Assembly: GCA_022376465.1 (NCBI GenBank) | Contig: JACDTU010000017.1 | Span: 372,001 to 436,000 of the forward strand | DNA from: Cubamyces lactineus | Taxonomy: Eukaryota > Basidiomycota > Agaricomycetes > Polyporales > Polyporaceae | Reading direction: 5' to 3' | Length of the DNA stretch: 64,000 nt | Shown: in pieces, positions 23,491-35,015 of the stretch | Numbering within the stretch: the first letter of the stretch is position 1 | How the letters are laid out: every line of letters starts with the position of its first letter | Made by a program: the position numbers and the translations under genes | Notes under the pieces: model-generated | Told to the model about the DNA's origin: nothing | Databases searched by the model: none | What the model saw: only the letters and a program-made list of their open reading frames with translations

Positions 23491-25389
23491 ATGTCGCCTT
23501 ACCCTTGTCCGCTCGATCTCACCAACTCACTCGCAGCTCTCTCGAAAGCCATGTCGCAACCCGCAGACTCCACTCACCGCAATGTCCAGCCTGGAGACGG
23601 CCAACTCGGTCGTCCGTGGGTCTCCCCGCCAACCGCCAATCGATTTCTCTCCGTTCCATGCATCTCCCACCCTGCCGCCTTGCGGAAATCGCAGGCATCC
23701 CCGGCATCTTCTGCTACGGAGGCTGCGCGAGGCTCCAAACGCACCCGACAGGACAGCGACACAGAGTCTCCGGCGACGGGGATGAAAGAACAGCTGCATG
23801 TCGTCAAGGAAAGGGGGTCGAGCAAGAAGCGTCGGAAGGTGGCGCAGGACCGCCCTCCTCCCACATCCACTTCCACCTCCAGGCAGGGTCGACCGCGCAA
23901 GAAGCTCTCCCCTACCGCCCCGGGATTTGAGGCTGCCCAGCAAGTGCCTTCAGCAGCCCCACTCTCCGCACAGAGGGCGGCTTCAACATCGGTCGCCGCT
24001 GTGAATCCTCTCACTCGCCAAGATCGTTCTGTCAGACGCGGGCCTATCGCTTTACCTCAGGTGCCTCCCATTCCGCCGCCAACGGATGCCGCCTCGCCGG
24101 CTCTCCCGACTATCACGATCACTGAGGAGCCTTCCGCTTCAACTCGTCAGCAAAGCCACCGAACCACCCCTAGGAACACGTACGAAGCCCGTGAGGTCGC
24201 TGGGTCCCCACAATCATCGCGCACGCCACAACCCCCGTACCAGTCGAGGCCTGCCGCACACTCTGAGACGGCTACCCAACCCGCTCCCCCGCCTTCCTGG
24301 GTTCCCTACGTTCCCTCATGGATGTACCAGTCCGCTGATCGCGTCTCTCACTTTCAATGGGTCTTGAGGGGCGTCGCGGACGTGCTACCGGCGTATTATG
24401 CTAATCTACGCGAGCGGGGTTCGGTCAGCGGTAGTCCGTCGCTCTCGGCGATGGTGTACGACAGGTTGCCTCGTGCGCCCGAGTCGTCCGCTGCTCAGGC
24501 GCCTTTCAACGTGGGGCCGGTCGGTCCGCAGAGCAATGGGGCGTCGAGCGGCGCAGCTCTGTCTGAGCGTGGGGATGATGAGAAGCTGGAGTTGACTTGG
24601 TCCAGGAGCTACAGTGCGGAGTACCGAACGATAGAGCGCACACCTTCGTCTTCTGGCCGATCGAGCTTTTCTTCCGTTTCCTCGCCGTCCACCCCTTCGG
24701 ATTCAAACTCTCGCGGCGTGTCGTCAGGGCTCGGAGCAGCGGGCCCAACGACGCCTTCCTTCGAGAAACCGTCGTGGACTACCACCGACACCTCTCTTCC
24801 TCAGGCTGTTGGATGGCAGTTTCAGCCTGGCCCTGCTCAGCAAATACCCTTGCAAGACGCGGTGGGGCACTCACCAAGTCCAGCTCGCTCTCCTTCCGTC
24901 TCCAGTACGACTCAGACTGTCTCACAGCCTGCTAAGCCGAGGATTTCAGACCCACATCCAGCGACATCGCCTGGTAATGGGACTAATGGCCGTGGACCGC
25001 GATCCACCGCCGAGCTGCCACAGGAAGGGCCATTCATTGCACCATTGTCGCCGAGCATGGAGACAGGTCGCGATGCCATGGTCGGGTCCTTGCAGCCATG
25101 GTGCATCACAGAGGATGCGCACCCGTCGGTGCTGCAGGTGGCCAACGGTGCCACCACAGCTGCAGCTGAGGCACCCCCACAGAGCCTCTACGGAGAGTTG
25201 CCCCCAGACATGTTCTATGCACCCTCTGATTCCATGGCTGCGTTCGGGGAAAGTCCGCTTGAGAATGCAGAGTGGATGCTAAGCAACAGAGGAGACGGAG
25301 GGGATTTCGGAGCGGGATTCGGATATGATCTCAGTTCGGAGCCTGGCTTCATATACCGCTCCCTTCCCTATGACAACTACTCCGTATAG
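23491..25389 (+). CDS. Ser/Pro-rich low-complexity protein, copy A (632 aa)
   Basis: Single uninterrupted frame of 632 codons from ATG 23491. The protein is disordered: Ser, Pro, Thr, Ala and Gln dominate. Basic clusters (GSKRTRQD, SSKKRRKV, RPRKK) near residues 75-135 look like nuclear localisation signals. A short ordered-looking patch, SWVPYVPSWMYQSADRV followed by FQWVLRGVADVLPAYY, lies near residues 270-310. The C-terminus is Gly/Asp-rich (GDGGDFGAGFGYD) and ends with GFIYRSLPYDNYSV. No DNA-binding or catalytic domain is visible. The gene at 28833-30831 is similar in size, composition and C-terminal motif. A regulatory nuclear role is only a guess. Confidence 0.7.
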   Translation: MSPYPCPLDLTNSLAALSKAMSQPADSTHRNVQPGDGQLGRPWVSPPTANRFLSVPCISHPAALRKSQASPASSATEAARGSKRTRQDSDTESPATGMKEQLHVVKERGSSKKRRKVAQDRPPPTSTSTSRQGRPRKKLSPTAPGFEAAQQVPSAAPLSAQRAASTSVAAVNPLTRQDRSVRRGPIALPQVPPIPPPTDAASPALPTITITEEPSASTRQQSHRTTPRNTYEAREVAGSPQSSRTPQPPYQSRPAAHSETATQPAPPPSWVPYVPSWMYQSADRVSHFQWVLRGVADVLPAYYANLRERGSVSGSPSLSAMVYDRLPRAPESSAAQAPFNVGPVGPQSNGASSGAALSERGDDEKLELTWSRSYSAEYRTIERTPSSSGRSSFSSVSSPSTPSDSNSRGVSSGLGAAGPTTPSFEKPSWTTTDTSLPQAVGWQFQPGPAQQIPLQDAVGHSPSPARSPSVSSTTQTVSQPAKPRISDPHPATSPGNGTNGRGPRSTAELPQEGPFIAPLSPSMETGRDAMVGSLQPWCITEDAHPSVLQVANGATTAAAEAPPQSLYGELPPDMFYAPSDSMAAFGESPLENAEWMLSNRGDGGDFGAGFGYDLSSEPGFIYRSLPYDNYSV

Positions 25390-26098
25390 AGGAGCAACAC
25401 CACGGTGGCGCAAGTCGAAGACACCCTTTTGTTTTTCTTCCTAATGTGGCGGTTAGCTTTATTGTGGCCCTGCATTTGTTCTACGGCTCGTCGGACTAGA
25501 TGTTTGTATCTCATACTGTACGGTTGTCTCGTAGTTACCGCGTCCTCTCAGATTTTGTAGTAGTATACCCGACGTTTGTATCTCCAATGCATTTGCATCT
25601 GAAGAATCCCACATGAAGTCTGAACGGACCGTGTGAAGCTCAGGTTGCTGAGCGAAGCCTGGAGGGTTATCATTCCCATATACGGTGCGTGATGGACTCG
25701 GCTATCAGCCAGCGCACACCACGAGGCTCTCAACCGTCGTCTTGCGGTCTCTTCCCAACTTCTTCACCTCACTCTTGGGAAAACGTCTACCTCCGGCACA
25801 CATTATCGAGCAGAGACGATGTTTAGATGTGTGTATTCGGCTTGTAGTGGAACTGTAGGGTGGAAAGGTGCGGTACCCCAGTTTAGGGTTTATCCGACGT
25901 TACTAAGCACTGGCCTGCAAAGTTTCTCGGACATAGCCGCTCTGAAATGCGGCGTCTGGGAATCAGCGTCCTCTACTCTTGAGCTTCGCTAGCCTCTGCC
26001 GCTATCCCATCTGCGTTGACGGGAAAGCTCAGTACTGCGAGTTGCATCTCGACACACGCCTTGAGCGCGCGATATCCTTGGAGGTCAGCAGTGGAACA
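25390..26098. other. Intergenic spacer
   Basis: 3' region of the Ser/Pro-rich gene and promoter of the next plus-strand gene. No gene is supported. Confidence 0.4.
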
Positions 26099-28105
26099 AT
26101 GGCGAGCTTGAGCCTCGAAAGAGAAGTTGAACGCGCTAGATCGACGGCGAATGAAGTAAGCATACCTTCCTAATTATTTTTGAAACCATTGAAACGATGT
26201 TCATCGTCGAGCCAATAGATGTCGAAGATATATGTGACCGAACGGAACAGAAACATATATATGCAAGCAGAGATATCACGCCTCACTAGGCGAGAGGCGG
26301 AATTACAGCAGGTGAGTATCGCAATTTCCCCAGGAGCATTTCCGCTAATAGCTCGCAGCACATCCAACGCCTCACCACCGAGCGGGACGCCATAGAGAGG
26401 CATAACCCGGAAGTCATCGGCGTCCAGGAAAACCTTCACGGCATCTTAACAGACGCTGTTGAGCTCCCTCCTCACCTTGCATTCCCGAACAATGCATCCC
26501 CTGAGCCTAAGCTTAAGGATCAAGTAATGAGGGAGTTGTCGTATCACATCTCCCTCTGCCCTGAGCTTCCCGGTGATGGTGAAACGAGGGTACGAATTTG
26601 CCCCTTCTTCTGTAGTCTGCTTGCTCAATACCTAGGCCTCTCAGGTCGCCGAATTTCGCGATTGGCTTAACAACCGTGAGACTCCCACCGCCCCTACGCA
26701 AATAATCAATGAGTCTACTGTCGTCGGAGAGGTTAAGAGGGGCTTCAAATTCAAAAGAGTGAGCCTTTCTCAGCCATTGTGACATCATCAACGCAGTGCT
26801 CATGATACCCTTCAAGACTGACACTCGCCTCTGGTAAGTGCCGCATCGGGAGAAACTAGGCGAATCTGCTAATATTCGATACCACTCAGCCACGAACCGG
26901 TGATGTTCGTGCAGTCCCACGTCGCTTGGATTAAATATCCTCAGCAACACGGCCTTGTTATATGCCCCCGTTTTGAGTACGGCCCTACCGCGACCTTCAA
27001 CAGCGCGTCCTCATGGTCAAGGTCTACTCGGTGGCGCGCCTATGCTGAGGAGAAATGCGAGGTCTTCTACTCACGTGCGGGCAAGATCCATTACGCAGGC
27101 ACATATCTCTGTCACTCCGGCCCCTCTGCGCTGCCGCTGGACGAGCTCGGTGCTCTGAAGACTGATGTGAGTTCATCATGCCGTTCGTGTCCCCCAGTAC
27201 AGTATGACCGATCGGATGGTTCACTGTGACAACACCAGGCCCTTATCTCTGCTCTCGTTAAGGTGACACGAACCTCAAACCATCGTACCACTGAGCAGGA
27301 AGAGCTCGAGACGATCGACGACCTCTACAGTGACGGTGTACTGACTGTCGATATCTTCGGCATTGAGCGCATTGGGTTCAATACTCCTCTCTACGATAAC
27401 ATGCGGATGCGGTACAGCCACTCCCTCGCGAACAGGAAAACTCGGACTCCTATCGTCCCGCCTCTGCCGCCGTCGCCGATCATGCCTCTGATCGATAGTC
27501 CTCCGCCTGCCCCTGCGCTCGCCGCGTCCTATGTCCCTGGCCCTCCGGTTTACACTCCCCCGACACTCCCAACGAGCTCTACTCGTGTGTATGTACCACC
27601 TGCGCCTATTATATCGCGACTCCCAGAGTGGAAGCCGGTCACACCCCTCCTCACGCGGTCGTTTGCACCCTTGACTTCTACCATCGCCTCGTCATCTAGT
27701 ACTTCGGCTCCGCTCTCGTCCCTCTCGGCGAACACCTATTCCCAGAACAAGCGGAGGGTGGACAACATTGCTAGCAGCAGTTCTAGCACGCGGCCTGCGA
27801 AGCTTCCGCGCCTCTCGTCGTACGACTACGACTCCGATGGATACCGCCCCGAGGACGACGAGGGATACCTCTTCTACTGTGGCTCTAACTACTACCGACG
27901 TGCTCAGGAGGAAGAAGAAGAAGCTGACGCGATCTATAACTCGCTGAACATCCCCGACATCGTCGGGGAGATGATCAAGGAGGAGGAGGACGACAGTTAC
28001 ATCTCGCCTGAGGACGAGCTGGCCGTCGGGCGCACAACCACGTACGACTATGAAGATGAAGAGGAAGAGGAGGAAGAAGAGGAAGAGTACTTCGACCAGG
28101 AGTAA
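26099..28105 (+). CDS. Coiled-coil protein with shared unknown domain, copy B
   Basis: Multi-exon gene with ATG at 26099. The first exon (26099-26155) and the following small exons join to an N-terminal coiled coil (LEREVERARSTANE, ISRLTRREAELQQ, HIQRLTTERDAIERH). A middle part follows (VAEFRDWLNNRETPTAP). From about 26880 comes the domain shared with copy A: HEPVMFVQSHVAWIKYPQQH, RWRAYAEEKCEVFY, IHYAGTYLCHSGP, then FGIERIGFNTPLYDNMRMRY. After this the frame from 27263 is a long Pro/Ser-rich tail ending in an uninterrupted run of about a dozen glutamates. Compared with copy A the tail is longer and far more acidic. Exon edges around 26440-26900 are approximate. Function unknown. Confidence 0.65.
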
Positions 28106-28832
28106 AGGGGAGCAATCCCATGTGCGCGTGTTTCCCTTTACAAGCAACGACGGTCACGAGTTTGGTGTGTTTTGTACTGAGCATAAGTACACCCTCACTT
28201 GTGGCGCTGATGCCACATAACCTCCAGGCTTGGGACGTACTTCTCACGAGGCTCTGACTAGTCGGCAACGTACAACTTAGTTGTCGAAGAAGCTAACTTA
28301 TAGCTATCTATATACGAAGTATTGTGACCATATGTCGAAACGATCTATGTATCATCCATTCAAATGTATGTGCCTCACACATGCGCGCCGAGCACGTAAG
28401 ACGAATACTGCTACCTTGAGTCCCTGCTGGGCTGAGCATGCACGATATAGTCGTGCAGGGCTCGGGCCATCACCGGACGATCACTATCTCCATCGTAGCA
28501 GGATGAGCGGGAGAGAGGCCTGACGTATCATATCAGAAGCAAACTATGCGAGCCGAACAACAGGAGTTGCTGATAACGCTTAGTAGCGAGAGGTCACGGC
28601 CCGCAAAGTGTTCTCGGACGATGAGGCTAGATGCGACACTCGAGAGGCATTCCATATGGCACTCTCCAAGAACAATAGCACACGACACAAACGACAACAA
28701 GGTATCTACGAGTTGCTGATGACGAAGACAAATGCAATCTACCACGGGGACAGCAGTACAACGACGACCCAATCCGGAAAAGGAAAATAACAATAGAGGA
28801 GCCCTTCCGACGAGTCTCCGCCCCTCGACAAA
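28106..28832. other. Convergent intergenic spacer
   Basis: Between the 3' ends of the plus-strand coiled-coil gene and the minus-strand Ser/Pro-rich gene. The hydrophobic minus-strand frames on its left border are the antisense of the acidic tail. No gene is supported. Confidence 0.4.
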
Positions 28833-30831
28833 TCAACTAGAAGCCTCGCGGCGAGCGTCGTGACGGTGCACAGGACATCGTCCGCGGCACGGGATCGGGA
28901 GCATCGTCTGGTATATAAACCCATCCTCGCCGACCACTCCTACCCAACAGTCCTCCCCATCGCCTCCGAAGCTGGCGTCCCAGCCCTCTTCGCCTACCAG
29001 TCCTTCGCCACGGATAACCCGCCACTCGTTGCTCGATAGGCTTTGCAAGAATGCTTGCTGTGCCGCATCTGCAGGTGAGCGCATGACTAGTTGTGCACTG
29101 TGCGCTGTGGGCGGCTGACTGGGACGAGCAGCGAACGGGTGGTGTCTCGACGTTTGCGGTGGCGGCACTAACAGAGATGATCTCTGTGCCTCACTTCCAG
29201 CAGGCATTCGTCTCGCAGATTGGTTTGCCTGTGTATTTTCCCCGGCCGCTCCAGAGGACGGCGGCGTCTGAGCGCGAGGCGGCGTCGCGGCAGGAGCAGA
29301 GACATCTCGTCTCTTTGTGTTTGGTTTACCGAGCCAGCGGTCCGAAGAGCGTCTTCGTGGCATTTGCTCGGTATTCCGGACCTAGAGAGAGGGATCAGGA
29401 AGGTGTGCGGATGACAGGGAGCATTTGAGACGATGGTTCACTTACGGGCGATCTCTGCGTTGAAGGCTGACTTGCAGGGGCAACGGAGCTGGTACGCTCA
29501 GGTGAGAGACCCGAGTAGCGAGGCCGCGCCACAGCTTGTAGCACACTGGTGGATGACTCTTCCGCGCTGCTAACCGCTTGTCTCGCGCCCGTGGTTCTCG
29601 ACGAAGTCCTCGCAGAGGAACGCATGCCCGCGTCGCTATCGATTCGGGGATCCGAAAAAGGGCAGTCCACCGCAGAAGGGCCCGCAGGAGAAGCGCGTTC
29701 CCGAGCATGGGAATACAAGAGTGCGCGTGGAGAGGGTTGGAGGACGTGACCAGCATTCCGGTGGTCGGAAGCAGCGGCAGAAGCAGCAGACCAAGATCTA
29801 GGAATATCTGAAGCCGCAGTGGAGTCGATAGCAGAGACTGGTAGGGGTGCAGGGAACGGCGGAGTGTCGTGCACAGCCTGAGAGGGCGCGGAGCATAAGG
29901 AGTCCTGTGGCGTCTGATTACAGAGCAGAGTGTGCTGCAGCGATGATAGAGAGGGGCGCATGGTAGATGGCCCGGCGACGTGCTCCGCGCCACCTATCGC
30001 CTGCAGCCCTGCTGTGGAGGCCGGCGAGGACGATAGCGACGGCGAGCTGTCCTCAGAGGGGTCCGCATTCGCGCGTATCACATTGTCCACAGCGAAGGGT
30101 GAGAACACCGCGCTCGGGTCATGGAACGTATTTGGAGCGCCACGACGTCGCGTCGAGGACCCTTCTGCCCGGGAATCGCTCGCTGACGAGTAGGAGTCGG
30201 AGGACACCAGAGAGCTGTCCACCCAAGGGACGGTGTGGTTGTCGTATGTCTGCCGCGGGTCCGCGACTTGTTGCAGGTTGCGAGCTCCCTCTTGTGACGA
30301 CGTCCTTGATCTCTTGCATTTCAGCTGTTCATCAATTGGCCGCGGTGACGTTCTCCGCCTCTTGCTGCTACGCCTATGCTCTCCGTCTGTCGCGCGTTTG
30401 CGCTGGATAGGGGTGTTACTGCCCTGAGGAACACTCGACGCAATACTCGCTTGCTGAGGACGTGGCTGGTTCACTACGGAGGAGGTATTCTGGTGGGGGC
30501 ACTGAGAACCGCTCGCAGGCGTGGTGGTTGAAACGTTGAGGTTGCGTTCCTCCTGCTCTGCGACTGTCGTGAGAGCGAAAGATTCCGGCGAAAGGTTATT
30601 CCATGTAATTTGTGTGCTGAACATGACAAAGAGAGATGGAGTTGTGAGGCGAAGACGAAGTGCGTGGTGGTGGCGGATACTGTCTCTTGAAATTTCTGTC
30701 CTTTTAGATGGGCTCGTGCCGACAACGGCCTCTTGCTCACGTATGCTAGGGCTACGAAGCTCCGCACCGTCGCGTTGCACAGCCCATGAACTTCTTGAGG
30801 GCGCCGGCGTCCTTGGGCTCTCAGCCGACAT
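28833..30831 (-). CDS. Ser/Pro-rich low-complexity protein, copy B (644 aa)
   Basis: Two exons, 30831-29446 and 29381-28833, flank a 64-base GT-AG intron in phase 0 and give 644 residues. The start is the ATG at 30831; the same frame opens upstream only with GTG. Composition is Ser, Pro, Thr, Arg and Gln rich. Basic clusters (RRSSKRRRTSPRP, KCKRSR) lie around residues 145-180. The C-terminus reads LQSLSSNEWRVIRGEG, then GEEGWDASFGGDGEDCW and GEDGFIYQTMLP. The last motif, acidic Gly-rich followed by GFIY and an aliphatic-Pro, resembles the end of copy A at 25389, as do the size and the basic cluster. The homology is therefore suspected, not proven. Confidence 0.65.
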
Positions 30832-33346
30832 GCCTTTACAGGACAGAGGCGAGTCAGAGCTGGGCACGAGACGAGCACCGGTCTATCAGTCCTGGCAACG
30901 ATTTCCTGTCCTGAACCAAGCGATAACAGATGCAGTGCGCTCCATCCATAGAGTCAAGTCATCAGAGGACTACGTACGCTGATATGTCAAGGATCCTTTC
31001 CCGAGAGTTCTCATGGAAAGGGCTTCTTGGGTGGCGCATAACGTTTCATCTGCAGCTTTCAATCAGGCACTTATCGGAATGTACCGCGACTGCACTCGGA
31101 GTGTTCAAATGTCCGATTCTTAGACGTAAAATCTGAACGCCCCGAGGGATGTACTGTGACTTCCGAGCGACCACCTTCTGTCACCGACCGCTCTGGGTGT
31201 CATGTGAATGCGGGATGTTTTCAGATCAAGCTGTTGTAGTTCAAATACTATATGAGTTATTGTACTCACTGTATCTGTGCTGCAGCCAGCCGGCATCTTC
31301 AAGCTTGAAGGCACCGAGCAAGGCCTTGAGGCGAGGTTGGTTTTAGCGCTTGGTGACTTCGGTGCACGCCTGGCCGCCCTCTGCATTCGCAGTCGCGGAG
31401 GCAACGACTGCATAGCTCCGGTCTTGTAGACCGATTCCCCATGAGGTCCCAGGTTGTACCGGTGTCCTCGAGGAAGTTGAAGTGCCCAACTGGTTTCCGA
31501 CGCAGATGTCGCACCACGCAAAAGCCATGTGGTACGCCACACACGGACAAGCACCGCCAAACACGCGATATTGAGCGCTCAAAAAACTTGTTACTGCCAC
31601 CGCTGTCCTCATCCGTTGACTTTCGTTCATTCAACCATTTCTGAACGAATTATTTACTCGGTGAAGTAGCTGAGCTAATATGGTACAGTTGTACCTTATA
31701 CAAAGGTCAAGTATCTCCTCCCCTCAGGCTGGCAGGACGTCGTATGCATCAAATCCGGCATCGCGCGGTGTTGGTTTCCATCGTAAGCTCGCGCTCACAC
31801 GTGTGCCACATATGCGCGAGGGCACCGCTACGATCACAATGATGATGTGACGGTCTGAAAGGGTGTGAACAACAAGAGTTTCAACAACCTTTCTTTGAGT
31901 ACCCCTTCGATTACTGTCAGTGGCAACTTCGGTCTCAAAGGTAGAGAGAAACGCTTCAGCTGAGATTAAATCATCTCAACAACGATACAAAGCCGACTGT
32001 CACCATCAAGTAGCGACTCTGGAGTGGCTGGAGGGATCAGCTACCGCCTTTGGCATCTGGGCCCTTTTCATCTCATTGTGTACCTTTCACGCAGGCTCTT
32101 TCACGTATATTCCAACTCCCCTCCAGCAGCCATGCCACGCTTGTGCCATCAAAGGAGGATTGACAATAGAATGCTCTGTATAAGTACCATACTGTATCAC
32201 CGCTTCCTTCATAACCTGCATCTCTGGTCGCAGCGGGGCGCGCATCGTATCTCCATGCATCCCCTCCCTAACCCCAAACCCGATCGGCAGAGTCCGCGCA
32301 GCGAAGGACTGAAGACCTGTGTTCCACCCCTCCATACTACCCTCGGAGCGCTCGCCGCAAGGCATAAACGGACGAAGGTTAGAGCCATCTAGTTGAGTGT
32401 GCTCCCTTGCAATGTACCCAGCAATGCACTGACGTCGCCTCAGGATCTCTACTCCAGCGTTGCGAGAGCGCTGCACAGAGTGCGGATCGCGCAACGTCTG
32501 TAGGGAAGGACAGGGCCAGCTTTCAGACCAATGCACAACTTGCTCATGGACGGTGTGCGAGGGAACAGGTAATATGCCCCCAGCCGTCTCGGGATCGCGA
32601 GTTCGGGCAAGAGCGAACTGACGCTCGTATGCTAGTTTCAGCCCCCGGCAGAATGTGACGGCCCTCAACCACTCACGCAAAATGAACGAATAGGTGGCGC
32701 ATGAACCGACATCGAAGACACCAATCACGATGGCCGCTTTTCCAAGACGCAGGCTGGCAAGTGCCCATGCACCAAGATGCTCATCTTGAACCCGAGAGGG
32801 AAAGGCAAACCCGATACTGATCAAGACGCCGCGCGACCGACTGGTCAAGAGTCCACCTCTTCGCCGATGAACACTGTCTGCGCGGGACTCGGGCTTGTAC
32901 CTCGGGGAATGCAACAGTCACGTGGGAGATCCGGAGCTACCTCAGGCTCAAGGCAGGGCGCAAACGTCGGATGCCCGTTGGCAGCATCACTCATCAAGCT
33001 TCGTCAGGAAGGCCTAGGGCTGCATAGTGTTATATGTAGTTACCTCCTCGACAGTAGCTATTCGGTGGAGAGCGTACGCATCGGATGCACTACACGATTG
33101 ATGACCGGTTCTGTGTTGTAATTTAGGCTCAAAAATGCCCTCTATATATTACTCCATGGATTGGACCCAGGGAGGCCCGCAAATTTCGACTTGCGTTGTG
33201 TGGGACAGACAGCGCTCCATTGTACCCTCTACTGTACACCAAGTAATGATTGTACAACTGCCAAGAATTCTCGGCTGTATGCATCATACATAAAAGGTCC
33301 ACTATATGCGTCCCCTTAATTCAGCTCGACCGTGCGGCGGCAGAGT
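30832..33346. other. Gene-poor tract (2.5 kb)
   Basis: Two minus-strand frames stand out: 31120-31560 with an overlapping frame carrying GLQDRSYAVVASATANAEGG, and 32087-32914 (275 codons). Neither has a family signature I know, splice-linked exons, signal peptide or convincing start. They may be remnants or spurious frames. Confidence 0.35.
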
Positions 33347-33781
33347 CTAGAGTGGCTTGGGTGTGACGAAAGGCCTGATCACCGTCTTCTCCTTGTCCCA
33401 CTGAGAAGAATTACGTCTATGAGTCTATCGATGAGACTATTGATGTACACTTACAACATTGCCAGTCCAGTAAACGTCAGACTCGATCATTTTCTTCGCG
33501 TCCTCGTAGGTGGGGCACTCGATGATCATGAAGGACCCGATCATCTTCTTCTCGGCGTCTGGAGTGTCGAGAGCCTCGTTCGGGGACAACATCGCGCCTC
33601 CGACCTCTGATCAACCAAAAACACGTTAGATACGTTACGGGTGAACCGATCAAAAGCGCATGGACGCACTCATCCCCGGGTTCTTCGCAGCCGTGTCGAG
33701 ATGAGCCTGGCGGACGGCGAGACGACGCTGGATGGCCTCTTCGTCGGTGTAGTCGGGCGCGTAGACGGAGAAGAGAGGCAT
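33347..33781 (-). CDS. YCII-domain protein, copy 2 (105 aa)
   Basis: Exons 33781-33670, 33606-33455 and 33400-33347 join in phase to 105 residues. Marks are FSVYAPDYTDEEAIQRRL, RQAHLDTAAKN with the conserved His, VGGAMLSPNEAL, KKMIGSFMIIECPTYEDA, VYWTGNV, and the last exon WDKEKTVIRPF. Intron positions equal those of the other three copies. TATAAATA on the coding strand lies about 70 bases upstream (33851-33858). No presequence is present, so a cytosolic location is expected. It stands head-to-head with the ISA2-type gene. Enzymatic role unknown. Confidence 0.9.
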
Positions 33782-34120
33782 TTCGACTCGCGTTGGCTGT
33801 CTTGGGTGTAGAGCAGACTGAAGTTACGATGCAATCGTTGCTCGTGGCGGTATTTATAATGGTTTCGGCGCGATGGACGGTCCGCCGAAAGTCAGAAGGC
33901 CCAAGGAAAGCCGCCTCCCATCGCAATGAAACTAGAAAAGATAATAGATTAGATAGACGCCTAATCACTGTACCTTCCCAGTCCCGGTCCGGACGGGCGT
34001 CTGTGTAATCCCGACCAGTCCGTGACGTCCCCTTGGTCAGCGACTCGGTCGCCGTCGACTCGCCGACCAAGACGCTACTCAGAATTAGTGAGCTCGTTGT
34101 TCTCGCCGACCACCACCGCT
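33782..34120. promoter_or_regulatory. Shared bidirectional promoter region
   Basis: 339 bases separate the divergent ATGs of YCII copy 2 and the ISA2-type gene. The minus-strand TATA element at 33851-33858 is the only core element I can point to. Confidence 0.45.
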
Positions 34121-35015
34121 ATGCATACAACACCCGCGATGCAGCTCTTGCGTTCCTTCATATTGTCTCCTACGCAATGTACGCGTAGTGCACCGTTCCC
34201 TTCTACTAGGGCATTCTCGTCTCGAGGCGCTGCTTCTCTGTACCGAGTACCCCGCACCTCGCTAGCTTTTGGCTCGACCAGTCGTCCATTCCGTGGACGA
34301 GCCCTCGCGCACACACGACGTAACTTTGCATCAACGTCCCATGCACGAGCAGCACAAGTGCAACATCCGCCGACGCAGCGTGCGGAGTTAGTATCCTATC
34401 CTTCGCCTTCCTCAATACGCCAGGAAGACGAAGACTCGGATGACCCAGAAGTCGAACTGGTGCCTCCAGAAGAGGCTTCGTTGGAGATGACCGAGAGGGC
34501 TGCGGAGGTACGTCGTGCTATTTGCTCAGCCACACTTCCATGGACCGACTGCTTGTCCTTCGTAGCAATTGCGAGCAGTAGCCCAAAAGGAGGGTGGCAA
34601 TGCTGCCCTGCGCGTAGCTGTAGAGAGCGGGGGGTGCCACGGGTACCAGTATCGATTGCAGCTTGCCAAAAAGAAGGAACCGGACGACTAGTACGTGCAT
34701 TCATGTAGTCCAGTATGACGGTGGCGGCCTAATGCGCATACAGCCACTTCTCCCATCCGCGGATCAAGCCCTCGAATATCTACGTTGACGCAATATCCCT
34801 GCCTCTCATGAACGGTGCTACGATAGATTACGCGACGGAGCTAATTGGCAGCAGCTTCAAGGTCGTCGAGAACCCGCAGGTACGTCTTTGACAACTTCCA
34901 TTCGCTCGATTCCACACTTGCGTGCAATGCTTCCTTGGGATGAATCGCTCACGTCCTGAAATAGGCCAAGAATAATGGCTGTGGCTGTGGCATTAGCTGG
35001 GAACTGAAGATATGA
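34121..35015 (+). CDS. ISA2: Mitochondrial iron-sulfur assembly protein, ISA2 type
   Basis: A-type scaffold that acts late in mitochondrial iron-sulfur assembly to make [4Fe-4S] clusters with its partners ISA1 and IBA57. Four exons (34121-34507, 34566-34690, 34744-34879, 34965-35015), all GT-AG and in phase, give 232 residues. The N-terminal 110 residues are Arg/Ser/Thr-rich with no early acids (MQLLRSFILSPTQCTRS), a long mitochondrial presequence, then a short acidic linker. The A-type domain follows: RVAVESGGCHGYQYQLQL, with the first cluster Cys, then YVDAISLPLMNGATIDYATE, and the C-terminal GCGCG pair. All three ligand cysteines are present. A second in-frame ATG at 34139 could also be used. 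Confidence 0.92.

Noticed and set aside
27692..28147. Minus-strand frame of 151 codons rich in Val, Leu and Phe
   Set aside because: It is the exact antisense of the acidic, Glu-rich tail of the coiled-coil gene; GAG/GAA codons read backwards give Leu/Phe.
32087..32914. Minus-strand frame of 275 codons
   Set aside because: No recognisable motif or exon partner, and composition without clear codon bias; kept only as a possible remnant.
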